Assembly: GCA_005808665.1 (NCBI GenBank)
Contig: SYLG01000105.1
Location: forward strand, 1-45,941
DNA length: 45,941 nt
Direction of reading: 5' to 3'
Source: Planctomycetia bacterium
GTDB lineage: Bacteria; Planctomycetota; Planctomycetia; Gemmatales; Gemmataceae
Shown: piece by piece, positions 33,899 to 43,226 of the stretch
Layout of the letters: the number at the start of each line of letters is the position of its first letter
Position numbering within the stretch: position 1 is the first letter of the stretch
Program-made: the position numbers and the translations under genes
Notes under the pieces: model-generated
What the model saw: only the letters and a program-made list of their open reading frames with translations
What the model was told of the DNA's origin: nothing
Database searches by the model: none

Positions 33899-36079
33899 TT
33901 AGTTGTCCGTGATCGTTTCGCGGACGATTTCCTCAATGGTGGTAAGGCCAGCGTGAATCGCTCTTAGGCCGCAATCCCTGAGTGTTTCCATATGGCCCAC
34001 CTTGATGGCACAAATGCGAAGATCATCCGTGGAGGCGTTGTTGGAGATCATGTCCCTGATGGGGTCAGACATGATCATCAATTCATGGATGGCCATCCGG
34101 CCTTTATAACCGGAATTGTTGCATTTTTCGCATCCTCTGCCATAGTAGAACGGTTTCCCGGCGGCCATTTCCGGAGTGAGTTGCAACTCCATTAAAAGGT
34201 CAGGGGATGGGTTGAACAGTTCCTTGCAGTTGGAGCAAACCTTCCGGACTAGGCGTTGGGCCAGGATGGCTTCCACGGTCGCCGTGATGAGAAAGGGATC
34301 AAGTCCCATGTCCCGCATGCGGGTAATCGTGGAGGGGGCATCGTTGGTATGGAGGGTGGAAAAAACAATGTGTCCAGTCAGAGAGGCCTGGACGGCGATC
34401 TGTGCGGTTTCAAGATCCCGGATTTCGCCTACAAGGATTTTATCGGGATCCTGCCTCAATATAGCCCGGAGTGCCGAGGCGAAATCCAAGCCAATTTCGT
34501 GGTTGATTTGGCATTGGATGAGACCCTCGATCTCGTATTCGACCGGGTCCTCGGTTGTAATAATCTTGTCTTCAATGATATTAAGCTCGGAAAGACACGC
34601 ATAAAGGGTGGTGGTCTTCCCTGATCCGGTGGGCCCTGTCACGAGAATGATGCCGTTTGGCTTGGTGATAACCTCGCGAAATTGGTCAATCAGATGTTGG
34701 GGCATCCCGGTACTGCCAAGGCTCAGGTTCACATTGGATTTGTCCAGGATCCGGATGACGATGCTTTCGCCAAACATGGTGGGCAATATGGAAACCCGCA
34801 TATCGATACGGGCACCACCGACCGTGAGTTCAATGCGGCCGTCCTGGGGTAGACGCCTTTCGGTGATGTCGAGGTTTGACATGACCTTGATACGCGAGGA
34901 GATGGCGTTGGCAAGTTGGCGGGGAGGGGGGACGAGTTCATAAAGCACGCCATCACATTTCATTCGGAGTTTGTACTCATCCTCAAACGGTTCAAAGTGA
35001 ATATCCGAAGCACGGTCTTTGATCCCCATCAAAAAGACCATGTTTATAAGTTTCCGCACGGGGGCCGATTCGGCAAGCTCCATCATGGATTCAAGGTCAA
35101 TGGAGCTTTGCCCGCCTCCCCTGCCTCCGGCAATATCTGTGTTGGATTCGAGTTGCTTGATGAGGTCGACCAGGGATTCTTCCTTGCCCAGATAGCATTT
35201 TTTTAGGACTTCCTCCATTGCTTCGGGGTGGGCCAACCAAACCACAACTTCATTCAGACTGAGGAGGTTCCTCAGGTCGTCGGCGGCACCCATATGGGCC
35301 GGATCTGAAACCGCTATCGTTAATACCTTGTCTTTGTAATTGAGAGGAAGGACCTTGTAAACGACCGCCATGGTTTCGGGAACCAGGGTAAGGGCTTCCG
35401 AGGTGGGCTTTACCTCGATGAGATTGACAAGTTTGATCCCTTGTTGTTCGGCCAGCGCCTGGTAAAGTTGGTCCTGGTTCAAAAGGCCGCGGGTGATGGC
35501 AACCTGTCCGACCTGATTTCCTGAGTTTCTGGCTTCTTCGAGGAGATCCCAAAGTTGATCATCATCCAGAAAACCAAGGTCCACCAGGACCTGACCCAAT
35601 TTGCGCCGCCCCCCAGCCTCTGTATCATCCTTGCGTTTGACGGGTTTGGCGGCTGGAGTTGGCTTGGGAGCAGCGGGTGCGGGAGGTTTGGAGGGAGTTG
35701 CCGGGCGCGATCCTTGGGTGGCGGGATTAGCTGCCGGGGGCTTTGGGGTGGTTGCAGGTTGGCCCGGAGCACCCGCAGCCTTTACGGCCGGGTTGGGTTG
35801 ACCGGCAACGGGAGCGGCGGGCTTGGGGGATGTGGTGGGTTGGCCTGGGGCACCCGCAGGCTTTACGGTAGGGTTGGGTTGACCAGCAACGGGACCGGCG
35901 GGCTTGGGGGATGGTGCGGGTTGGCCCGGGGCACTTGCGGGCTTTACGGCCGGGTTGGGTTGACCAGCAACGGGAGCGGCGGGCTTGGGGGCTGGTGCAG
36001 GTTGGCCTGGGGCACCGGCGTTCGCCCTGGGAGTGCCTGGGTTTGAGCCGGGAGATGGGTTGGGTGGGTTGGTTGACAT
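33899..36079 (-). CDS. gspE: GspE/PilB-type assembly ATPase with Pro/Ala repeat N-terminus (726 aa)
   Basis: The first ~150 residues are Pro/Ala/Gly repeats (27-aa units such as APGQPAPSPKPAGPVAGQ). A MshEN-type domain follows (GQVLVDLGFLDDDQLWDLL, about 160-295), then the ATPase core: Walker A GPTGSGKTT near 482-490, Asp box TTEDPVEY, Walker B-type DKILVGEIRD, His box STLHTND, and a zinc site CSNC/CEKCNNSG. The enzyme drives pseudopilus or pilus assembly from the cytoplasmic face with the GspF-type platform. It is encoded between pilT and gspF. The disordered extension is not part of the family and may act as a tether. No clear ribosome site precedes the ATG. Confidence 0.93.
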   Translation of the reverse strand: MSTNPPNPSPGSNPGTPRANAGAPGQPAPAPKPAAPVAGQPNPAVKPASAPGQPAPSPKPAGPVAGQPNPTVKPAGAPGQPTTSPKPAAPVAGQPNPAVKAAGAPGQPATTPKPPAANPATQGSRPATPSKPPAPAAPKPTPAAKPVKRKDDTEAGGRRKLGQVLVDLGFLDDDQLWDLLEEARNSGNQVGQVAITRGLLNQDQLYQALAEQQGIKLVNLIEVKPTSEALTLVPETMAVVYKVLPLNYKDKVLTIAVSDPAHMGAADDLRNLLSLNEVVVWLAHPEAMEEVLKKCYLGKEESLVDLIKQLESNTDIAGGRGGGQSSIDLESMMELAESAPVRKLINMVFLMGIKDRASDIHFEPFEDEYKLRMKCDGVLYELVPPPRQLANAISSRIKVMSNLDITERRLPQDGRIELTVGGARIDMRVSILPTMFGESIVIRILDKSNVNLSLGSTGMPQHLIDQFREVITKPNGIILVTGPTGSGKTTTLYACLSELNIIEDKIITTEDPVEYEIEGLIQCQINHEIGLDFASALRAILRQDPDKILVGEIRDLETAQIAVQASLTGHIVFSTLHTNDAPSTITRMRDMGLDPFLITATVEAILAQRLVRKVCSNCKELFNPSPDLLMELQLTPEMAAGKPFYYGRGCEKCNNSGYKGRMAIHELMIMSDPIRDMISNNASTDDLRICAIKVGHMETLRDCGLRAIHAGLTTIEEIVRETITDN
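35771..36013 (-). repeat. three 81-bp tandem repeats encoding the Pro/Ala extension of the GspE-like ATPase
   Basis: Three in-frame 27-aa units (residues 23-49, 50-76 and 77-103) share APGQP..PKPA.PVAGQPNP.VK.A, and a degenerate fourth begins at residue 104. The units differ by scattered substitutions. Confidence 0.88.
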
Positions 36080-36117
36080 AGTTGTTTGGGCCCGGTTTTA
36101 GGGAAAATGGGGGGGGA

Positions 36118-37320
36118 CTAGCGACGCCTCATGCCTTGACCACGACGGTCGCCATCATCCTCATCCTCATCATCATCTTCCTCTTCTTCGTCTTCTTCCT
36201 CGTCCTCCTCCTCTTCGGCCTCATCGCCTTCCTCTTCCATCATGCCGGCCTCAGCCCGGGCAATGCGGGCGGCGAGTTCTGCGGGTTTGGAGGAACGCAT
36301 GAGGCACTCTTCTTTGGCAACGATCCCCTTTTGCCATAATTTGAAAAGGCTTTCGTCAAGAAGGAACATCCCCTCCTTTCGCCCTGTTTGAATGGCGGAA
36401 TCAATGCGGTAGGTTTTGTTTTCACGGATGAGGTTGGCGATGGCGGGGGTGATGACCATCATTTCGTAGGCGGCGATGACCCCATCCGGTTTTTTGGGCA
36501 TTAAGGCTTGGGAAAGGACCCCGATCAAAGCGGTGGAAAGCTGGGTCCGAATTTGGTCCTGTTGTTCCTGGGGGAAAACATCGATGATTCGATTGATGGT
36601 AGAGGCGGCTCCGTTGGTATGGAGGGTGCCAAAGACGATGTGACCGGTTTCTGCGGCTTCGATGGCGGCATGAATGGTTTCAAGGTCACGCAGTTCACCC
36701 ACGAGAATGATGTCGGGATCCATACGGAGGGCCCGCCGGATACCTTCCTTGAAGGTTCCCACATCGACCCCGATTTCCCGTTGGTTGATTGTGCATTTTT
36801 GGTGGGTATGGAAATATTCGATGGGATCTTCCAAAGTGATTACATGCTTGTCGTAATTTTGATTGATGAAATTGAGCATGGAGGCAAGAGAAGTCGTTTT
36901 GCCTGAACCTGTTGGACCGGTTACAAGGAGGAGTCCACGAGGGCGGGTAATGAGCCTCTTGATGGCTTCCGGCATTCCGATTTGTTCAAAAGTGAGGAAG
37001 CCCGAGGGGATTTTGCGCATCACCATGCCAATGTTGCCGCGTTGCTTGAAAACGGCAACACGAAAACGAACACCGCCGGTGTACTCAATGGCAAAGTCGG
37101 CCCCACCCTTTTCCTGTAGCTCTTGCTGGCACCGGTCAGGGGTTATCGATTTCATCAGGGCGGTGGTATCATCGCTTTCAAGAACTTTGGTATCCAGTTT
37201 GCGCATTCTGCCATGCTGGCGGATAACCGGGGGTTGCCCAACGGTAATGTGGAGATCATTCGCTTTAAGCTGGATAACGGTGGTCAATAGTTTGTCAATA
37301 AGAACCGAAGATAATGCCAC
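36118..37320 (-). CDS. pilT: PilT-type retraction ATPase with acidic C-terminal tail
   Basis: The start is set at GTG 37320, with GGGGAG eight nt upstream; an earlier in-frame TTG at 37347 precedes that site. The 400-aa protein has the PAS-like N-domain (KANDLHITVGQPPVIR), Walker A GPTGSGKTT near 135-143, an Asp box LEDPIEY, Walker B-type DIILVGELRD, GTLHTNGAAST, and the PilT-specific AIANLIRENK (AIRNLIRE motif). This identifies a retraction ATPase, found in type IV pili but not in classical type II secretion. The last ~40 residues are an unusual run of Glu and Asp ending in RRGQGMRRR. It lies between pilB and the gspE-like gene. Confidence 0.94.
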   Translation of the reverse strand: MALSSVLIDKLLTTVIQLKANDLHITVGQPPVIRQHGRMRKLDTKVLESDDTTALMKSITPDRCQQELQEKGGADFAIEYTGGVRFRVAVFKQRGNIGMVMRKIPSGFLTFEQIGMPEAIKRLITRPRGLLLVTGPTGSGKTTSLASMLNFINQNYDKHVITLEDPIEYFHTHQKCTINQREIGVDVGTFKEGIRRALRMDPDIILVGELRDLETIHAAIEAAETGHIVFGTLHTNGAASTINRIIDVFPQEQQDQIRTQLSTALIGVLSQALMPKKPDGVIAAYEMMVITPAIANLIRENKTYRIDSAIQTGRKEGMFLLDESLFKLWQKGIVAKEECLMRSSKPAELAARIARAEAGMMEEEGDEAEEEEDEEEDEEEEDDDEDEDDGDRRGQGMRRR

Positions 37321-37530
37321 GGCAATCACTCCCCTTGGGAAACACAAGGACGGGTGGGCAAAGAGCCCTCAAGCGCATGCAGTGGTCTGCAACAAAAGAA
37401 AAGGGGCAAAAGCCAATGGCCTATACCTTTTTCCTTATCTCTTAGGGTATCGACTCAACCGCATAGGCGTCCAAACCTCATTAAAAAAAACTTTCAAAAT
37501 GGAATGGAATTCAGGTTAGGCGCACCGAAT

Positions 37531-39360
37531 TTAGTGCTTGGCGGATACCTTTGATGTTGCCGTGACACCCTGTTTGGAAGGCAAACCAGGTTTTCCCGTC
37601 TCGTCCTTGCCCCCCTCTTTGGGGTCTTCCTTTTTCTTGATCAGGTCCTCCTCGGGGTCGGCATGGTGGCAAATGCTCAAAACCTCCTCGAGGGTGGTGA
37701 TTCCCTTGAGGGCCTTGATTACCCCATCCTCGAGCAGGGTTTTCATGCCGGTGGCACGGGCCGCCCGCCGCAATTCCTGGGTGGGCGATCCCTTGAAAGT
37801 CATCTCCCGAATCTTGCCATTCATTTTGAGCAATTCATAAATTCCCTTTCGGCCCCGGAACCCCGTGTTATTGCAGTTGGCACAACCCCGCCCGCGCATA
37901 AAGGTGGCCGTTTTGAGCTGTTCTGGCTTGATTCCCGCAGCCGTGATCTCTTTTTGGGGAGGCACATAAGGGAACTTGCACTTGGCACAAACCACCCGGA
38001 CCAGGCGTTGGGCCATGATGGCAATCACCGAACTTGCCACCAAAAAGGGTTGCACACCCACATCCACCAAGCGGGTAATTGCCGAGGGAGAATCGTTGGT
38101 ATGAAGCGTGGAAAAGACCAAGTGCCCGGTTAGGGATGCCTGAATGGCAATATCAGCCGTTTCCCGATCCCGAATTTCACCCACCAGAATGATGTTGGGG
38201 GCTTGCCGAAGCATGGAGCGGATGATTCGGGCAAAGTCCAACCCGATTTTATGCTTGACTTCGCACTGATTGATCCCGGGAAGGTAGTATTCCACCGGGT
38301 CCTCGGCAGTGATGATTTTTTTGTCCGGCCGGTTTTGTTCATTGAGAGCGGCGTATAGGGTTGTAGTTTTGCCTGATCCGGTTGGCCCGGTTACCAAAAA
38401 GATCCCGTTAGGTCTCTTGATGATCGCCTGAAAGCGTTGGTAATCGTCTTCGGCAAAACCCAAATCCCGAATGTTAACCGAGATATTTCCCCGGTCGAGG
38501 ATGCGCATGACACAGGATTGTCCCTGAACCGTAGGGAGGACGGAAACCCGCATATCGTACGGCTTGCCGTTCACAATGGTTTTGATGCGACCGTCCTGGC
38601 AACGCCGCTTTTCGGCAATATCAATGTTGCCCATGATTTTGAGACGGGAAAGGATTGGGGCAAGCATTCGGCGTGGGGGATTGTCCCGTTCAATGAGAAC
38701 GCCATCCACCCGATAGCGAATGCGAATGCGATCAGCAAACGGTTCGATATGGATATCAGATGCCCGCAAACCAATTGCTTCTGAAATAATAAGATTTACA
38801 AGCTTGATAATAGGGGAGTCGGAATTCTCCTCCTGACCAGCTGCAGAACCCAACGCTTCGGTTTCGGTAAAGTCAATGGCCGTATCAGTAAACTCCGCCA
38901 GCATCGAGTCGACCGATTCCGTTTCGGTTTGGCCATAGTGGCGGTTAATGGCTTCGATGATCTGTTCTTTGGAGGCAAGGGTAGGGTGGACATCCTTGTT
39001 GAGGATGAATTGAAGCTTGGTAAGGGTGTCAAAATCGGTCGGGTCGGACATGGAGATTTTGAGGGTATTGCCCTCGAGAGCAAGCGGAAACACCAGGTTT
39101 TCCCGTGCCACAGATTCGGGGACCAATTCCACAACGGAGGCGGGAATGGTTTTGTCGGAAAGGTCGAAAAACTCGAAATTGGAATGTTCGGCGACCGCCT
39201 TCATGGCCTGTTCGGTGGAGCAATAGCCAAGCTTTACCACCATTTCGTGGAGCTTTGCCCCCGTTTGGGCTTGCATGGACCGAGCTTCTTCGAGCTGATC
39301 GACACTTATCAAGCCTTCTCGAAGCAGGATATCTGTGAAATCGCCGCGGTTCTTGGCCAT
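37531..39360 (-). CDS. pilB: PilB/GspE-type assembly ATPase (609 aa)
   Basis: A full-length assembly ATPase: MshEN domain at the N-terminus (FTDILLREGLISVDQLEEAR and SDPTDFDTLTKLQFIL, about 7-143), Walker A GPTGSGKTTTLY at 325-336, Asp box TAEDPVEYY, Walker B-type NIILVGEIRD, His box STLHTNDSPSA, and four zinc cysteines (CAKC at 458-461, CANC at 493-496). It ends in a Lys/Glu-rich tail. It appears to be the first gene of the minus-strand assembly operon, with about 200 bp between it and the divergent dxr. Two assembly ATPases plus a PilT in one operon suggest a type IV pilus-like rather than a plain type II secretion machine. Confidence 0.95.
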   Translation of the reverse strand: MAKNRGDFTDILLREGLISVDQLEEARSMQAQTGAKLHEMVVKLGYCSTEQAMKAVAEHSNFEFFDLSDKTIPASVVELVPESVARENLVFPLALEGNTLKISMSDPTDFDTLTKLQFILNKDVHPTLASKEQIIEAINRHYGQTETESVDSMLAEFTDTAIDFTETEALGSAAGQEENSDSPIIKLVNLIISEAIGLRASDIHIEPFADRIRIRYRVDGVLIERDNPPRRMLAPILSRLKIMGNIDIAEKRRCQDGRIKTIVNGKPYDMRVSVLPTVQGQSCVMRILDRGNISVNIRDLGFAEDDYQRFQAIIKRPNGIFLVTGPTGSGKTTTLYAALNEQNRPDKKIITAEDPVEYYLPGINQCEVKHKIGLDFARIIRSMLRQAPNIILVGEIRDRETADIAIQASLTGHLVFSTLHTNDSPSAITRLVDVGVQPFLVASSVIAIMAQRLVRVVCAKCKFPYVPPQKEITAAGIKPEQLKTATFMRGRGCANCNNTGFRGRKGIYELLKMNGKIREMTFKGSPTQELRRAARATGMKTLLEDGVIKALKGITTLEEVLSICHHADPEEDLIKKKEDPKEGGKDETGKPGLPSKQGVTATSKVSAKH

Positions 39361-39564
39361 GGTGAACGGTTTCCAAATGGGCCAAAGGGAGTCGTAACGC
39401 CTGGAACCTTACCCATGAAGTGGGAAGAAAGTCCTTTTGGCAGTATGGCAGATAGAAAGAGCAAGACAAGGCCGGGTTTGCGGATCCTTGCAATCTTGGG
39501 CGATTCAAGGTTAGAATCCTCCGAACAGGATGGTCCTACCGGTTACCTTTTAGGCACATTTTTT

Positions 39565-40764
39565 ATGGATGATAGAGATTCATTGGGGCCAGCGACCACC
39601 TTTACCCAGCAGGGAAGGGTAAGGCGAGTGGCTTTGTTGGGTTCAACGGGGTCCATAGGGAAAAGCACTCTGGAGGTGGTATCCCATTTTCCTGAAAGGC
39701 TTGCCATTGCCGGGCTTTCCGCCCATTCCAATGGTACCGATTTAATAGCCCAGGCAAAGCAATTTCGCCCGGGATGGGTCGCCCTGACGGATGCGGACGC
39801 AGCCCAAAAGTTTGATAAATCCGAGCTTCCAGGCGGGGTTGAATGGGTGGTTGGGGCCGAGGCCCTGGCACGGAAAGTGGCTGGGGATGATGTGGATGTG
39901 GTGGTTACAGCCGTGGTTGGGTCAGCAGGATTATTAGGTACTTGGGCCGCTTTGGAGGCAGGGAAAGACATTGCGGTGGCAAACAAGGAAACGCTTGTAA
40001 TGGCGGGACCTTTGGTAATGGACCTGGCCAAGAAACGGGGAGCGAGGATTATGCCCGTGGATAGCGAACATAGTGCCCTGTTTCAGGCACTATGTTCGGG
40101 AAAACAATCCGATGTGAGAAAACTCATTCTCACCGGAAGTGGAGGGCCTTTTCGAGGCAAAACCCTTGCAGAGCTATCCCAAGTCACTCCAGACCAAGCC
40201 CTTAACCATCCCACCTGGAAAATGGGACCTAAAATTACCGTGGATTCCGCAACACTTATGAACAAAGCTCTGGAAGTAATTGAAACGCGATGGCTATTTG
40301 GGGTTCAGGCAGAAAAAATTGATGTGGTGATTCACCCCGAAAGCATCGTCCACTCGCTGGTTGAGTTCAACGATGGTTCGATTCTTGCCCAGGCATCACC
40401 CCCTGATATGAAGCTACCCATTCAGCTGGCATTGCTTTGGCCCGATCGCCCCAGTGGCCCCAACAAAAGGCTCACTTGGGCCAGACCATTTGCCTGGCAT
40501 TTTGAACCGCCTGATACAGAAAATTTTCCGGCCCTAAGATTAGGATTTGAGGTAGCCAGGCTAGGTGGTACGGCGGGGGCGGTGCTTAATGCGGCCAACG
40601 AAGTAGCTGTCGGTCGGTTCCTTCGGGGGGATTTGCCCTTTCTGACCATTGCCAAGGCAACCGGTCAGGTATTGGCAAATCATGAGTTTTCAGCGAATCC
40701 AGGGCTTGGGGAATTGACCCGCCTGGATGGTTGGGCAAGGCGGGAGGTGGCTCGGTGGAAGTGA
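39565..40764 (+). CDS. dxr: 1-deoxy-D-xylulose 5-phosphate reductoisomerase (DXR)
   Basis: It catalyses the NADPH-dependent second step of the MEP isoprenoid pathway. The NADPH loop VALLGSTGSIGKSTLEV is followed by AVANKETLVMAG, MPVDSEHSALFQAL (metal-binding Asp and Glu), GSGGPFR, HPTWKMGPKITVDSATLMNKALEVIE and HPESIVHSLVEF, all DXR signatures. Length (399 aa) is normal. The start is taken at ATG 39565, with a weak ribosome site; GTG 39628, directly before ALLGSTG and behind AAGGGTAAGG, is a good alternative. The frame is open far upstream, but that part is antisense to pilB. The stop overlaps the rseP start, so the pair is an operon. Confidence 0.96.
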   Translation: MDDRDSLGPATTFTQQGRVRRVALLGSTGSIGKSTLEVVSHFPERLAIAGLSAHSNGTDLIAQAKQFRPGWVALTDADAAQKFDKSELPGGVEWVVGAEALARKVAGDDVDVVVTAVVGSAGLLGTWAALEAGKDIAVANKETLVMAGPLVMDLAKKRGARIMPVDSEHSALFQALCSGKQSDVRKLILTGSGGPFRGKTLAELSQVTPDQALNHPTWKMGPKITVDSATLMNKALEVIETRWLFGVQAEKIDVVIHPESIVHSLVEFNDGSILAQASPPDMKLPIQLALLWPDRPSGPNKRLTWARPFAWHFEPPDTENFPALRLGFEVARLGGTAGAVLNAANEVAVGRFLRGDLPFLTIAKATGQVLANHEFSANPGLGELTRLDGWARREVARWK

Positions 40765-43226
40765 ATAAGGGCGGTTCTGGTTTGCCAAATCAGGCAGAGT
40801 TTCTAGAGGTTGAGGCAGGCCCGCAGGCACCCGAAGCTCCGGGGCCTGGCCCGATCGAATGGTTCCGTGCCAACCTCGTCTATTTTTTGATTTTAGGTGC
40901 CATGGTGGTGATGATATACACCAACTTTGGCATCCCTGGACTGGTCAAAGCCTGCATGGTGGGGCTTGGCCTTGGACTCGTTATCTTTATCCACGAATTG
41001 GGTCACTTCCTTGCCGCCAAATGGTGCGGAGTTCAAGTCCGCGTTTTTAGTATCGGCTTTGGGCCTGCGTTGCCGGGCTGTTCGGTTACCTTTGGGGAAA
41101 CCCGTTACCTGATTGGGGCCCTGCCGCTTGGTGGCTTTGTCCAAATGTTGGGGGAGGGGAGCGAAAACGGCGAAACCGAAGACGGTGAAGACTCTCCCAG
41201 ATCGTTCAAAAAGAAAACGGTCGGCCAACGCATGATGATCATGTCCGCCGGCGTAATCATGAACATTCTCCTGGGAATGTTGTGCTTTATCATCGTGTTT
41301 CGGGCCCACGGGGTGCACAGGGTAGTGGGTTCCATTTGGCGAACCGATGCAGGTTCCCCCGCTTGGGAGGCGGACATTCCTACTGGTAGTCGGATTAAAC
41401 AGATCGGTTCCCTGGCAAATCCCTCCTTTGAGGATGTCAAGATCGAAACGATTTTGACGAAGGGTGGTAGCAGTATCCCGTTCCTTATTGAGTCCCCTGA
41501 TGGTGCCACTCCGAAAGAAATTTCCCTGGAGCCAAGGCTTGGCCCGGGGGATTCCTTGCGGTCCCTGGGATTCAGCCCACCCCTTTCGCTCAAATTCCGT
41601 CCCAAGCCGCCTGAAAATATCCGGGTGAAACTTTGGCGTGAGGGTAGCCCGGCCCAATTTGCCCGTGAAATCCCTTTTGTTCAAGGGGATGTTTTGATTG
41701 CGTGGAAAACCGGTGAAAACGAGTGGAAAAAGGTTGCCCCTGGAAGAGCCGGGTGGAGAGAACTAACCAATGCCTTTGCTTCCTGGCCCGATCAGAACAT
41801 TGCCTGCAAGGTCAAGGATGCCAAGGACAAGGAAAGGGACGAAGTCCTGGCACCCATCGGTGTAAATTGGGGCGAGAGAATCGTTGCTACGACTCAAAGT
41901 GCCCCGGGAGAACCGAGCGATGACATCCTGAAAATGGCACCTGTACAATCCAACGCCAATGAGGATGGTTTTTATACCTTTCGTGAAAGGTGCCAGATTC
42001 AGGCAAAGGAGGCAATGGTCCTTGAAGTCATCAATGACGAAGGAATCGCCCGGAAGTTATTGGTGGGTCCTGCCTTGCCATGGGATGCGGGAATGACAAT
42101 GCGCATGGGGCCTGTAACGGCCCTTCGGCCCGGTAGCCCTGCGGCAAAAGCCGATTTGCGCAAAGGGGACATTATTGCCCGGGTGCGCATCTTGCAAGGG
42201 ACAAAGACGGTTGAAGACAACAATCCCCCAGACCCCATGCGATTGCCTGAGCAAATCCGGAATCGGGCAGGGACGGATATGGCCATAGAACTTACCATTT
42301 TAAGACAGGATAAAACCGCCAGGGAACCTGCCCGGGTGGTGATTGGGCCCATACCCCTGCCAACCCCTGGCCTGTTTACCGAGGAAACTTCCTTTCGACC
42401 CTATTCCCCCTTGCCTGTTTTGGGTTTGGGATTTGGCTATCAGGTCCTTGGCACGGTGGGAACCGTTTCCCCGGGGGGACCGGCGGATAAAGCGGGAATC
42501 AAACCCGGGGATGTGATCGAGGCGGTCCGCCTGGCTTTGCGGAAAAACGATCAGGGCGAAGTCGAGTATGGGAAAAACTGGTTGGTATTAAGCACTTTGC
42601 GCCAGGATGGTCGCAAAGAATTTGACCAATGGGCCTATGTGGGAACCGCAATGGATGAACTCGAAATCCCCAAGGTGCAAGTTCGCCTGCGTCGTGGTGA
42701 AACCCAGATTCCGGACGAGGCTACCGAAAAAGCAAACGGTCCCATTACCCTAAGTCTGGTAGCGGATCCCTCCCGTTCTTTCATGGAAAGGGGCTTTTTG
42801 TTTCCAAGCGATAGCCGCCTCATGAAAGCGGATTCCCTGGTTGGGGCCCTTCATATGGGGTGGAGGGAAACCTACTCCATGGTGGTGCTGATTTACCGCA
42901 ATTTGGCGCGAATGGTCAGTCGTGACCTGCCCATGGATGGACTGGGAGGTCCCATCGAGATTGCGGCCCAAACCTTTGCCGCCGCCGAGGACATTTATAC
43001 TTTTCTGCTCATGATTGGCATGATCAGTATCAATCTTGCCGTGGTGAATTTTCTGCCGATTCCGCCCCTGGACGGGGGGCATATGGTGTTTTTGGCCTAT
43101 GAGGGAGCCCGCGGGAAACCAGCTCCAAGGCTGTTGGTGGATATTGTAACCGGAACCGGCTTTGGCATGATTCTGTTGCTCTTCGCTTTTGTAATCATCA
43201 ACGATCTCAAAAGGAGGTTCATGTGA
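40755..43226 (+). CDS. rseP: RseP-type site-2 membrane metalloprotease, enlarged (about 823 aa)
   Basis: The start is placed at GTG 40755, with GGAGG seven nt upstream; it overlaps the dxr stop by ten bases. After a short Pro-rich N-terminus and a hydrophobic helix comes GLVIFIHELGHFLAAKWCG, with the zinc motif HELGH at residues 80-84. The partner motif NFLPIPPLDGGHMVF is near the C-terminus (zinc Asp at about 773). In between are three PDZ-like stretches (around 190-270, 455-540 and 565-690), with GSPAAKADLRKGDIIA and GGPADKAGIKPGDVIEA the clearest. Escherichia coli RseP has two PDZ domains in about 450 residues, so this protein has a long periplasmic insert. It cleaves membrane-bound substrates such as anti-sigma factors. 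Confidence 0.93.
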   Translation: MEVNKGGSGLPNQAEFLEVEAGPQAPEAPGPGPIEWFRANLVYFLILGAMVVMIYTNFGIPGLVKACMVGLGLGLVIFIHELGHFLAAKWCGVQVRVFSIGFGPALPGCSVTFGETRYLIGALPLGGFVQMLGEGSENGETEDGEDSPRSFKKKTVGQRMMIMSAGVIMNILLGMLCFIIVFRAHGVHRVVGSIWRTDAGSPAWEADIPTGSRIKQIGSLANPSFEDVKIETILTKGGSSIPFLIESPDGATPKEISLEPRLGPGDSLRSLGFSPPLSLKFRPKPPENIRVKLWREGSPAQFAREIPFVQGDVLIAWKTGENEWKKVAPGRAGWRELTNAFASWPDQNIACKVKDAKDKERDEVLAPIGVNWGERIVATTQSAPGEPSDDILKMAPVQSNANEDGFYTFRERCQIQAKEAMVLEVINDEGIARKLLVGPALPWDAGMTMRMGPVTALRPGSPAAKADLRKGDIIARVRILQGTKTVEDNNPPDPMRLPEQIRNRAGTDMAIELTILRQDKTAREPARVVIGPIPLPTPGLFTEETSFRPYSPLPVLGLGFGYQVLGTVGTVSPGGPADKAGIKPGDVIEAVRLALRKNDQGEVEYGKNWLVLSTLRQDGRKEFDQWAYVGTAMDELEIPKVQVRLRRGETQIPDEATEKANGPITLSLVADPSRSFMERGFLFPSDSRLMKADSLVGALHMGWRETYSMVVLIYRNLARMVSRDLPMDGLGGPIEIAAQTFAAAEDIYTFLLMIGMISINLAVVNFLPIPPLDGGHMVFLAYEGARGKPAPRLLVDIVTGTGFGMILLLFAFVIINDLKRRFM

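Noticed and set aside
38929-39564. Upstream extension of the dxr frame
   Set aside because: Antisense to pilB; DXR homology starts only after about 39600, and normal DXR length is reached from 39565.
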